Shown here: positions 31,965 through 38,575 of the stretch, piece by piece | Layout of the letters: each line of letters opens with the position of its first letter | Numbering within the stretch: the first letter of the stretch is position 1 | Assembly (NCBI RefSeq): GCF_030689305.1 | Contig: NZ_JAUYVM010000030.1 | Span: forward strand, 1 to 38,575 | DNA: 38,575 bases | From: Vibrio penaeicida | Lineage (GTDB): Bacteria; Pseudomonadota; Gammaproteobacteria; Enterobacterales; Vibrionaceae | Reading direction: 5' to 3' | Notes under the pieces: model-generated | What the model was told of the DNA's origin: nothing | The model's input: the letters and a program-made list of their open reading frames with translations, nothing else | Databases searched by the model: none | Program-made: the position numbers and the translations under genes

Positions 31965-33689
31965 ATGTGGGAACAAGGATTTGTATTAGCGGTGTTACTT
32001 GGCATCGTGACCTGTTTACTGGTCACGCGTATTAAGCCGAGTATTATTTTTGCTGGTGCGGCATTTCTCGCTTATATGGCTGGACTGAGCGACATCACCG
32101 AGATCGCCGCAAACTTTACTAACTCATCATTACTGACATTAGTGCTATTGATACTGGTGTCTTGTGCGCTGGAAAAATCTCGCTTAATCAGCTGGGTAAG
32201 CCGCCATATCTCAGAAGGACGTTTGGGATCGGTAGTGGCTAAGCTGGGGATTTCGACTGCGTTGCTTTCGTCGTTTACCAATAACACCGCGGTTGTGGTG
32301 TCATTGATTGGTGCAATAAAGCGTAATCAACAACATTCTCCGTCGCGATTGCTGATTCCTCTGAGCTATGCTGCGATTTTAGGCGGAACGCTGACATTGA
32401 TCGGCACGTCGACAAACCTGATCATCAACAGTTTTGTGGAAGACGCAGGGCTTCCAAGTTTGAGCTTTTTTACCCCAACGATGATCGGCTTGTCGGTCTT
32501 GGTTGGTGGCATGTTGATCCTGATTCCGTTGAGCTATCTTCTTCCGAATCATGAAGATCATTCTCAAGACGATTTACCTTATTTCTTGGAAGCGATAGTA
32601 GAGCCAGGCTCCCCATTAGTGGGTCGAACCATTGCCGAAAACAATCTGCGAGCCTTAAGAAAACTGTTTTTGGCTGAAGTGATACGCGATGGTGAAACCA
32701 CCGCATCGGTTGACCCTGACTTTGTGCTGAAAGCAAAAGATCGCCTGTTGTTTTGTGGCGATGTAGAAAGTGTGGCGACTTTACAAGAAATTCAAGGGTT
32801 GAAGCTGTTTGGTCAGCATCACCTTAATGGACAAAGTTTTCTGGAAGTGGTTGTTAGCTCTTCTGCGTCCATTTGCAATAAAACGCTTAAATCTTCGCAA
32901 TTTCGTGACCGTTTTGATGCCGTAGTGGTTGCTATTCGTCGTGGTCATGAGCGATTAGAGGGTGGGCTAGGCAACATACGTTTGACTGCGGGTGACACCT
33001 TAGTACTCGTTCCTGGTAAACGCTTTGAAGCAGAAAGACGAACTCACAGCAGGGAATTTGTACTGGTTAACGACCTTGATTCCACTGCAAGGTTGGATTC
33101 GAATAAATCCACTATGGTACTGCTGGGTTTTGCGAGTGTGATTGGCTTGGCGTTATTGGAAGTGCTTCCGTTACTTAAAGGCTTAGCGGGTTACCTGCTG
33201 GTATTACTTGCTGCCGGAATCGTGACCTTTAGTGAACTCAGAAGACGTTTTCCAACCGACATTGTGGTGATTGTGGGCAGCGCCTTGACGATTGCTCAGC
33301 TCATGATGTCTTCTGGCTTGTCTGTCAGGCTGGGAGACATGTTTATTGAAGCATTCAATGGTTGGGGGGTGTTTGGGGCATTGGTCGCAACCTATTTGCT
33401 CACATTGGTGCTGACAGAGCTCATTACAAACAACGCCGCAGCTGCTCTGGCGTTCCCATTGGGGTACAGCATGGCGATAGGCTACGGGGTCGACCCTATG
33501 CCGTTCATTATGGCGGTATTATTTGGGGCAAGTGCCAGCTTTATTTCGCCATACGGCTATCAAACCAATTTATTGGTGTATAGCGTAGGTAATTATCACA
33601 TAACGGATTATTTGCGGGTTGGCTTACCCATTTCTTTGGTGTACTCGGCTTTAGTGCTGACGCTGATCCCTTACTTTTTTCCATTTTAA
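31965..33689 (+). CDS. SLC13 (DASS) family permease with RCK_C/TrkA-C domains, probable sulfate transporter
   Basis: This 574-residue inner-membrane protein has two blocks of transmembrane helices (about 5-195 and 385-574) around a soluble part (about 205-375) that has two RCK_C/TrkA-C-like domains (GSPLVGRTIAENNLRAL; TLKSSQFRDRFDAVVVAIRRG). SLC13 carriers use the SNT motifs, here SFTNNTAVVV and GTSTNLIIN in the first half and ELITNNAAAALAFPLGYSMA in the second. Position between cysN and cysC makes sulfate the obvious substrate; this is inference from context and family. The RCK_C domains may sense a ligand. Confidence 0.85.
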   Translation: MWEQGFVLAVLLGIVTCLLVTRIKPSIIFAGAAFLAYMAGLSDITEIAANFTNSSLLTLVLLILVSCALEKSRLISWVSRHISEGRLGSVVAKLGISTALLSSFTNNTAVVVSLIGAIKRNQQHSPSRLLIPLSYAAILGGTLTLIGTSTNLIINSFVEDAGLPSLSFFTPTMIGLSVLVGGMLILIPLSYLLPNHEDHSQDDLPYFLEAIVEPGSPLVGRTIAENNLRALRKLFLAEVIRDGETTASVDPDFVLKAKDRLLFCGDVESVATLQEIQGLKLFGQHHLNGQSFLEVVVSSSASICNKTLKSSQFRDRFDAVVVAIRRGHERLEGGLGNIRLTAGDTLVLVPGKRFEAERRTHSREFVLVNDLDSTARLDSNKSTMVLLGFASVIGLALLEVLPLLKGLAGYLLVLLAAGIVTFSELRRRFPTDIVVIVGSALTIAQLMMSSGLSVRLGDMFIEAFNGWGVFGALVATYLLTLVLTELITNNAAAALAFPLGYSMAIGYGVDPMPFIMAVLFGASASFISPYGYQTNLLVYSVGNYHITDYLRVGLPISLVYSALVLTLIPYFFPF

Positions 33690-33738
33690 GTCCACAGCCT
33701 AAGATTGGGTGTGGCGGTTTATAAAGGACTGAACGACT

Positions 33739-34356
33739 ATGACAACAGCAACCGTGCAGCGCGATGAAAACGTCGTATGGCATCAGCATTCGGTAAGTAA
33801 GGCTTCGCGTGCTAATCAAAAAAATCAACAGCCAGCCGTGTTGTGGTTTACGGGGTTATCGGGTGCAGGTAAATCAACTGTCGCTGGTGCACTGGAAGTG
33901 AAATTGGCGGAATTGGGGTATCACACGTACTTGTTGGATGGTGACAATGTTCGACACGGATTGTGTAGCGATTTAGGCTTTTCATCACAAGATCGCCGTG
34001 AAAACATTCGTCGTATCGGCGAGCTAGCAAAATTGATGGCTGATGCCGGTCTTATCGTGCTGTCTGCGTTTATTTCACCGCATCGTGCTGAGCGTCAAAT
34101 GGTTCGCACTATGCTTGATGATGGCGAGTTCCTTGAAGTCTTTGTGAATACGTCTTTGGATGTGTGTGAGCAGCGAGATCCCAAAGGTCTTTATAAGAAG
34201 GCGCGTGCCGGTGAAATTAAAAACTTCACAGGTATCGATTCTGAATACGAAACGCCAGAAAACCCTGAAATTGATTTGCCTGCTGGTGAGAAGAGCATCG
34301 ATGAACTGGTCGAATTGTGTTTGGCTGATCTAAGAAGCCGCGGCATCATTAAGTAA
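33739..34356 (+). CDS. cysC: Adenylylsulfate kinase
   Basis: This 205-residue enzyme (E. coli 201) phosphorylates APS to PAPS. The P-loop GLSGAGKST is at 39-47, LDGDNVRHGLCSDLGFS and RRENIRRIGELAKLM bind APS, and SAFISPHRAER contains the conserved serine. Last gene of the operon; reductases (cysH, cysI, cysJ) are not in the window. Confidence 0.98.
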   Translation: MTTATVQRDENVVWHQHSVSKASRANQKNQQPAVLWFTGLSGAGKSTVAGALEVKLAELGYHTYLLDGDNVRHGLCSDLGFSSQDRRENIRRIGELAKLMADAGLIVLSAFISPHRAERQMVRTMLDDGEFLEVFVNTSLDVCEQRDPKGLYKKARAGEIKNFTGIDSEYETPENPEIDLPAGEKSIDELVELCLADLRSRGIIK

Positions 34357-34375
34357 GCCGCTTTTAGAAGTAAAT

Positions 34376-34405
34376 AGCTTAGACATAGACAGCTTAGAAA
34401 TAGAC
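34376..34405. repeat. Tandem 15-bp direct repeat after cysC
   Basis: Two adjacent copies of AGCTTAGAcATAGAC (34376-34390, 34391-34405) differ at one base. Function unknown; probably slippage in non-coding DNA. Confidence 0.7.
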
Positions 34406-34410
34406 GGTAT

Positions 34411-34440
34411 AAAGGGAATCACTGAGTGATTCCCTTTTTT
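34411..34440 (+). terminator. Terminator of the cys operon
   Basis: A perfect 12-bp stem AAAGGGAATCAC (34411-34422) with GTGATTCCCTTT (34426-34437), tight TGA loop, then more Ts. Confidence 0.93.
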
Positions 34441-34473
34441 GATTCTGGCTTTAAGTGTCAGTTAACAAACGAG

Positions 34474-35367
34474 TTATACACTTTGATTAACGTGACTGCC
34501 TGCTTCTGTCTGTACGGTGAATTTTTGTGCTAATAGCGCCATAAGTTGGTCGTAATAATTGGTATTGGGCTTATTACCTAATAAGCGGCAAAGCTCATCG
34601 CCCGTTGGTGTAAAGCGGTAGTAAAGCAAGCGGATACCTTTGTTCATTGGCTGAAGTGCTATTTGTTTACCTTGGTAGCTTATTAGTAGAGCGGGGTCGA
34701 AATCCACTTCACCCGATTCTAACTCCGTACCCAGCACTAAGCCGAGCTCTATCAAATGCAACAAGCTGGAATATGGGAGCTGATACGTCCCCATGTTGAC
34801 GACAGTGGTATTTTCCTTTTTGTAGAACCCTAAAAAACCTTCTTTCGACTTAAATCCGAGCAGCAGTTTTTTGCTGTTATCGCTGCCAAAGCTACATGCT
34901 AACGAGGCGGCGCGCTGCAGATTCTGAGCTTCTTTCGGCGACATGTCTTTTAGAACTTGAAGGGCTTTCATAGACGTTGAGCCCGGGTTGGTGATTTCAC
35001 GCTTGAGGACTTGGCTCCACAACTTTTGCATTGAGGAGTTATGAATGTCTTGTGCCATATCGAAGAAACGGTATAGCCAATCGGCATCGGGCTCGCCTGC
35101 GGTTTCGTTATTGCAGCTGTCGTGCGCAAACTTAAGGATTTTCTCTAAGTTCTTTTGACGCTGCTCCTGGCGTTTCTTCTGGCGACTGATCGCACGTTCA
35201 ATAGCAGATGTTTCAGGCGACTCGTCTTCCAACAGGGCATCTAACTCATGTACCTGAGCGATTTGAATTACTCGGCTTGCGCTGTCGCGTATAAACGTTT
35301 TCTTTTTATTGGATGCGCCTTTGGTACTGGCTTGTTCTATAACTACAGGCTTTTTATCTTCTGCCAT
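34474..35367 (-). CDS. Uncharacterised soluble protein (TIGR03899-like)
   Basis: This 297-residue protein is of unknown function. It begins with a Lys/Ser-rich tail and a basic coiled-coil stretch (about 55-82, RAISRQKKRQEQRQKNLEKI), then a helical region (DADWLYRFFDMAQDIHNSSMQKLWSQVLKREI) and a beta-rich C-terminal half ending in TVQTEAG. Layout recalls a conserved Vibrio/Shewanella family that I believe is catalogued as TIGR03899 (related to DUF2806). No signal peptide or membrane helix is seen. It is a single gene between two operons on opposite strands. Confidence 0.75.
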   Translation of the reverse strand: MAEDKKPVVIEQASTKGASNKKKTFIRDSASRVIQIAQVHELDALLEDESPETSAIERAISRQKKRQEQRQKNLEKILKFAHDSCNNETAGEPDADWLYRFFDMAQDIHNSSMQKLWSQVLKREITNPGSTSMKALQVLKDMSPKEAQNLQRAASLACSFGSDNSKKLLLGFKSKEGFLGFYKKENTTVVNMGTYQLPYSSLLHLIELGLVLGTELESGEVDFDPALLISYQGKQIALQPMNKGIRLLYYRFTPTGDELCRLLGNKPNTNYYDQLMALLAQKFTVQTEAGSHVNQSV

Positions 35368-35485
35368 TGAGTGAATCCCATGTGATTTAGTGCCACCTTA
35401 ATATACTAAATGGGCATTCCAGCCTGAGTCCAGCAAACTTATTGGAACTTTATCAAGATTTTGACTATTCGTAATGCTAACGATT

Positions 35486-35518
35486 TGTTAAAATTGTTGC
35501 GAGTATATTGGAGGTGAT
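35486..35518 (+). promoter_or_regulatory. Promoter and ribosome-binding site of the small membrane protein gene
   Basis: An extended -10 is visible as TGT followed by TAAAAT (35489-35494). The Shine-Dalgarno GGAGGTGAT (35510-35518) pairs with nine bases of the 16S rRNA tail and sits against the ATG at 35519. Confidence 0.55.
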
Positions 35519-35623
35519 ATGCAGGAGATGAAAGGGATAAAACTTAGAAAGCATGTATCAATGGCATTATTGCTATTGATTTACATTGCAGTGTTAGCCT
35601 ACCTTTCTAAATTCATTGTTTAG
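35519..35623 (+). CDS. Putative 34-residue single-pass membrane protein
   Basis: An ATG at 35519 opens a 34-codon frame: a basic N-terminus (MQEMKGIKLRKH) then one hydrophobic helix (about 14-29, SMALLLLIYIAVLAYL) and a short tail SKFIV, stop TAG at 35621. By the positive-inside rule its N-terminus would be cytoplasmic. The Shine-Dalgarno sequence is exceptional. No homologue is recognised. It lies between an unknown gene and the zinc ABC operon, both on the other strand. Coding status rests on ribosome-binding site and composition alone. Confidence 0.6.
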   Translation: MQEMKGIKLRKHVSMALLLLIYIAVLAYLSKFIV

Positions 35624-35653
35624 TAGGCAGACTAACTTTCCTATTTAAGCGGC

Positions 35654-36154
35654 TTAAGCGTCGTCGTACTCTTCTATTTCAATTCCTTCAATCAAATAGC
35701 CTGTCTCGGCCAAATCGGAATTGATGGTCTCAGTTTTCAACGTTCCTACCACATAAATGACATCCCATAGCTGGTGTATCGGTGCGCCTTTTTCAAACTT
35801 CACGTAGATAATTTGGTTCGGTGGCGGTGGCGGGACATGAACACAAGCGCCGAAGTAGGGAACCAATAAGAACTCTGTCACCTTTTTATCGTCGCCTTCC
35901 AAGGGGATAACAAAGCCAGGAATCTTCACTTTACTGCCATTCAATTCTGGGCGAACACTGCCTACTTTGGATTGGCGAACATCGGTTGTGTTGTGATCCG
36001 CAGCAGGCATGCCTCCGGCCGTAAATCGCTTTCTTTCGCTTTCTGGAATGAGATCTATCCAGTCCAGAGTTAATGTTTCTACAGTCACTTTGTCTGCGTG
36101 TGCAGGAGCCATAAAGCTCAAGGCGCAGCAAAGGATGAGTAGGATTTTTTTCAT
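35654..36154 (-). CDS. Secreted DUF3299 protein
   Basis: The protein has 166 residues with a signal peptide (MKKILLILCCALSFMAPAHA). The mature part contains VKIPGFVIPLEGDDKKVTEFLLVPYFGACVHVPPPPPNQIIYV, the conserved core of DUF3299, with a Cys-His pair (CVH) that might bind metal. It is last in an operon with an ABC ATPase and permease and a ZrgA-type zinc protein, nine bases after the permease, with AAGGA before the start. A periplasmic part of the same transport system is likely (the V. cholerae ZrgABCDE zinc system is the probable model). Confidence 0.83.
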   Translation of the reverse strand: MKKILLILCCALSFMAPAHADKVTVETLTLDWIDLIPESERKRFTAGGMPAADHNTTDVRQSKVGSVRPELNGSKVKIPGFVIPLEGDDKKVTEFLLVPYFGACVHVPPPPPNQIIYVKFEKGAPIHQLWDVIYVVGTLKTETINSDLAETGYLIEGIEIEEYDDA

Positions 36155-36163
36155 TTGATGTCC

Positions 36164-37420
36164 TTATATCCTAATGGTCATACCGTCCGCCAGAGATTGA
36201 CGATACGCTCTGAATGCGGGAATAAACCCGATGAGTATACCTGCACTTTGTACTAATCCAAGTAACATCCACTCGTGAGCACTCAACACGGTAAGTTCTA
36301 TATTTATGCCATACAATTGCGCAGCGATGGGGCTTATTATTGCAATTAATATGTAAAGAAGTGCGATGCCAAATACAATACCAGCAAGTGTTAGTGCGCT
36401 GGCTTCGCTAATCAGTAAGAAAAAGATGTGCTTAGGGCGTGCACCCATCGCACGTAATATCGCCATTTCTCTTCTTCGCTCTTGCAAGCTGGTTAACAGG
36501 CTGCTTAGCATACCCAGTAGCCCTGCAACGACCACAAATCCCGATACTGCCAGCAACGCTTGTTCAGCCACCGACATCATCCCCCAAAGTTCGTGAAGTG
36601 CAATGCCAGGCAAAATCGCACTCATAGGTTCTTTGTTGTAGGTGTTGATTTGGCGCTGCAGCGCAAAGGTATGGATCTTCGATTTCAGCCCCAGCATAAA
36701 GGAAGTTATCTGTTTTGGCTGGAAATTTTGCTGCTCTAGAACGTCTGAGCTCGGTGTATCGCCAATTTTTGCACCGGACTCCCAACCCACATGAATCGCT
36801 TCAATCGCTTGCAGGGAAACATGAACGGTTTTATCTACTGGTGTGCCAGTAGGCGAAAAAATGCCCACAATTTTAAAAGGAAGGTTGTCGTGGCGAGTGA
36901 ATGACTTATCACTAATGCCATGCGCAATAATGATTTCGTCACCTACCTTGTAGTTAAGTGCTTTGGCAACATCGGCACCGATCACCGTCTCGAACAGACG
37001 GTTGAAAGGCTTACCTTCACGCAATTCTAGAGGCTGCTTTTTGCCATAACGAAAATGCTCAAAGTAACTTTGGTTTGTACCAAGCACGCGGAATCCCTGA
37101 TGGGAGTCGCCTAGAGACATTGGAATTGCCCATTTTACCGATCGGTGTTGGCTGAATTCTTCAAAGCTTCTCCAGTCGATATTGTTTGTGGCGTTACCAA
37201 TTCGGAATACAGAATAAAGCAGCAGGTTGACTTGACCCGATCGAGAGCCAACGATCAAATCGGTACCTGAAACCGTATTGGCAAAGCTACTTTTGGCTTG
37301 CGTACGTATGCGTTCTACTCCAAGGAGTAACACCACTGATATGGCAACGGTGAGAATCGTTAAGAATGCCGTCGCTTTGCGATTGCCCAGACTTTTACGG
37401 GCAAGATGAAGAATAGCCAT
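36164..37420 (-). CDS. ABC transporter permease, FtsX/MacB type
   Basis: This 418-residue permease has one N-terminal helix (about 17-36), a large periplasmic domain (about 37-265), and three C-terminal helices of the FtsX fold (about 285-310, 330-365 and 385-410) with the motif LTSLQERRREMAILRAMGA. FtsX-type permeases usually act on substrates at the periplasmic face rather than import small ions. The start overlaps the ATPase stop by one base (TAATG), with GGAGG upstream. Confidence 0.9.
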   Translation of the reverse strand: MAILHLARKSLGNRKATAFLTILTVAISVVLLLGVERIRTQAKSSFANTVSGTDLIVGSRSGQVNLLLYSVFRIGNATNNIDWRSFEEFSQHRSVKWAIPMSLGDSHQGFRVLGTNQSYFEHFRYGKKQPLELREGKPFNRLFETVIGADVAKALNYKVGDEIIIAHGISDKSFTRHDNLPFKIVGIFSPTGTPVDKTVHVSLQAIEAIHVGWESGAKIGDTPSSDVLEQQNFQPKQITSFMLGLKSKIHTFALQRQINTYNKEPMSAILPGIALHELWGMMSVAEQALLAVSGFVVVAGLLGMLSSLLTSLQERRREMAILRAMGARPKHIFFLLISEASALTLAGIVFGIALLYILIAIISPIAAQLYGINIELTVLSAHEWMLLGLVQSAGILIGFIPAFRAYRQSLADGMTIRI

Positions 37421-38133
37421 TAGCGATCGCCTCCTAAAGCCTGATTAATATTCGGTAGATCGATGGTTCGATCAAAGAAAGATTCTAACGTCGGGTCGTG
37501 GCTAACAAATACTAAGGTGGTATTGGCTTGTGTGGCCTCTTCCATTAGAAGTTCAATAAAGGCGGCACGGTTGTCATGGTCAAGTGCCGACGTGGGTTCA
37601 TCGGCAATCAGTAATTCAGGATGACCAATCAAAGCTCGGGCAGCAGCAACACGCTGTTGTTGCCCAATGCTGAGGTCAATAACGGGAGTGTGGATCTTAT
37701 CTTTTGGTAAGTGCAGACGCTCTAGTAAATGTTTGGCTTCTTGTTCCAGCGATTGTTTGACGTTATTTTTTCGAATGCTAGAAAACTGGCAAGGTAAGAG
37801 CACATTATCAATCACTGACAAATACGGCAGCAAATTGAATTGTTGGAAAATATAACCGATATGATCGGCTCTAAAGCGATCGCGCTGCCCTTGCGAAAGA
37901 CTAGAAACGGTTTCGCCTAATATGGAAATATTACCGTGTTGAGGCGTTAAAATACCGGTCAACAACCCCAGTAATGTTGACTTACCACAGCCACTTGGCC
38001 CTTTGATGAAAATTCGCTCTTTTTGTGAAACAGAAAACTCAGAAATGTTTAAGGTATCGGGTGCATCCGGTGTCCAAGCGTAACGGATATCCTGCAAAGA
38101 AATGATCTGTGAAGAGGTTGGAGAGGCTGTCAT
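37420..38133 (-). CDS. ABC transporter ATP-binding protein
   Basis: This 237-residue ATPase has Walker A GPSGCGKST (about 44-52), Q-loop FQQFNLLPYLSV, signature LSIGQQQRVAAARAL, Walker B LLIADEPTSALD and switch His (FVSHDP). The signature is LSIGQ instead of LSGGQ. It is the LolD/MacB-like class expected beside an FtsX permease. The frame extends to a TTG at 38178 within an inverted repeat; the ATG at 38133 is preferred although its ribosome-binding site is weak. Confidence 0.9.
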   Translation of the reverse strand: MTASPTSSQIISLQDIRYAWTPDAPDTLNISEFSVSQKERIFIKGPSGCGKSTLLGLLTGILTPQHGNISILGETVSSLSQGQRDRFRADHIGYIFQQFNLLPYLSVIDNVLLPCQFSSIRKNNVKQSLEQEAKHLLERLHLPKDKIHTPVIDLSIGQQQRVAAARALIGHPELLIADEPTSALDHDNRAAFIELLMEEATQANTTLVFVSHDPTLESFFDRTIDLPNINQALGGDR

Positions 38134-38175
38134 GGTGTTGTCCGTCTGATTTAGAGTCAAAAGATCCTGTTGATT

Positions 38176-38248
38176 CAATACCCAAATAGGGTCTGCTTCT
38201 CTTTCGCTGTTTAGGAAAGATAAACAGACCCTAGTCTTCTGGGTATTG
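38176..38248. repeat. Long interrupted inverted repeat between zrgA and the ABC ATPase gene
   Basis: CAATACCCA (38176-38184) and TAGGGTCTG (38187-38195) pair with CAGACCCTA (38225-38233) and TGGGTATTG (38240-38248). CTTTC/GAAAG (38201-38205, 38215-38219) can form an inner stem. No T tract follows on the minus strand (GAATCAAC); TTTTATC follows on the plus strand. Confidence 0.7.
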
Positions 38249-38281
38249 TTTTATCTGATTTTATGAATCAATAACAGATTG

Positions 38282-38575
38282 TTAGAACGAAACCTTGTGA
38301 TTGTTCTTACTCAGCTCAGTTGCCACTTGAGCTTTTTCAGTGATCATGTTTACGCTCATTGATTCTGTTGCTGGGAAGTGCTTGAACCATTGAGTGTCAA
38401 TCTGGTTTAACTTAGCGATGTTGCCACAATCAAAGTGGTATTCAACGATGAACTCACCGTGACCGCCATGTTCTTCGTGATCATGTTTGTCGTGATCATG
38501 CTTATCATGGTCATCGTGATGGTCATGTTTGTCATGATCGTGCTTATCATGGTCATCGTGATGGTCATGTTTGTC
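38282..38575 (-). CDS. zrgA: ZrgA/DUF2796 family zinc-associated protein, C-terminal part
   Basis: The last 97 codons are present, in frame from base 38575, ending with TAA (38282-38284). The start and any signal peptide are outside the window. A His/Asp-rich stretch with a 14-residue repeat (DKHDHHDDHDKHDH, twice, then a part copy) leads to the C-terminal domain (EFIVEYHFDCGNIAKLNQIDTQWF, then MSVNMITEKAQVATEL). This is the DUF2796 family, renamed for ZrgA of the V. cholerae zinc uptake system. The His-rich part probably binds Zn(II) in the periplasm. It heads, or lies near the start of, the ABC operon that follows. Confidence 0.85.
   Translation of the reverse strand, partial: DKHDHHDDHDKHDHDKHDHHDDHDKHDHDKHDHEEHGGHGEFIVEYHFDCGNIAKLNQIDTQWFKHFPATESMSVNMITEKAQVATELSKNNHKVSF
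38477..38575 (-). repeat. 42-bp in-frame tandem repeat in zrgA
   Basis: Copies at 38534-38575 and 38492-38533 differ at two bases, both silent; a 15-base part copy lies at 38477-38491. Each encodes 14 residues rich in His and Asp. More copies may exist beyond the window edge. Confidence 0.88.

Noticed and set aside
32470..32736. Minus-strand frames inside the SLC13 permease gene
   Set aside because: The permease frame is complete with family motifs on both sides; the reverse frames have no ribosome-binding site.
37420..38178. Longer ABC ATPase starting at TTG 38178
   Set aside because: The TTG lies in an inverted repeat without a ribosome-binding site, and the added residues precede the normal ATPase start.
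38477..38575. Short regular repeats that might be a CRISPR array
   Set aside because: The repeats are directly adjacent with no spacers and are in frame in a His/Asp-rich protein.

Overview
The window reads as a Vibrio chromosome (or a very close relative in Vibrionaceae). The ribosomal proteins match the gammaproteobacterial S10-spc-alpha arrangement almost residue for residue. The flanking genes are also typical of vibrios: bfd-bfr between tuf and S10, a VcgC/VcgE-type DUF2780 protein, an oapA/fklB divergent pair, a cobA-cysD-cysN-SLC13-cysC operon, and a His-rich ZrgA-type zinc gene followed by an ABC system. No rRNA, tRNA, insertion sequence, integrase or CRISPR array is visible.

Layout. 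1-1235: the 3' end of tuf, its terminator, then iron-storage genes bfd and bfr behind a Fur-box promoter. 1260-6558: S10 operon (rpsJ to rpsQ) with its own promoter, a structured leader and a perfect terminator. 6585-12233: spc operon (rplN to rpmJ, including secY). 12253-15271: alpha operon (rpsM, rpsK, rpsD, rpoA, rplQ) with a candidate promoter, the S4-type leader and a final terminator. All of this is on the + strand and in highly biased codons.

15290-18749: metY-type O-acetylhomoserine sulfhydrylase, a secreted DUF2780 protein, fklB, and divergent oapA. 18813-24096: a tight six-gene minus-strand operon (DedA membrane protein, ATP-grasp ligase-like, DinB-like, NRDE/TANGO2, secreted YHS protein, two-domain OlsF-like acyltransferase). 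It looks like an uncharacterised envelope-lipid pathway and is the best candidate here for an undescribed system. 24233-26185: EamA transporter, elaA and a short Crp/Fnr-type regulator. 26275-28236: periplasmic cpdB.

28603-34356: sulfate-assimilation operon (cobA for siroheme, cysDN ATP sulfurylase, an SLC13 permease with RCK_C domains, cysC), preceded by a large inverted repeat at the promoter and containing an attenuator-like double hairpin between cysN and the permease. 34474-35367: an uncharacterised soluble protein. 35519-35623: a probable 34-residue membrane protein with a near-perfect Shine-Dalgarno sequence. 35654 to the end: minus-strand operon of zrgA (cut by the window edge), ABC ATPase, FtsX-like permease and secreted DUF3299 protein, probably involved in zinc handling.

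Family names and functions come from recognising sequence motifs by eye. No database search was run.
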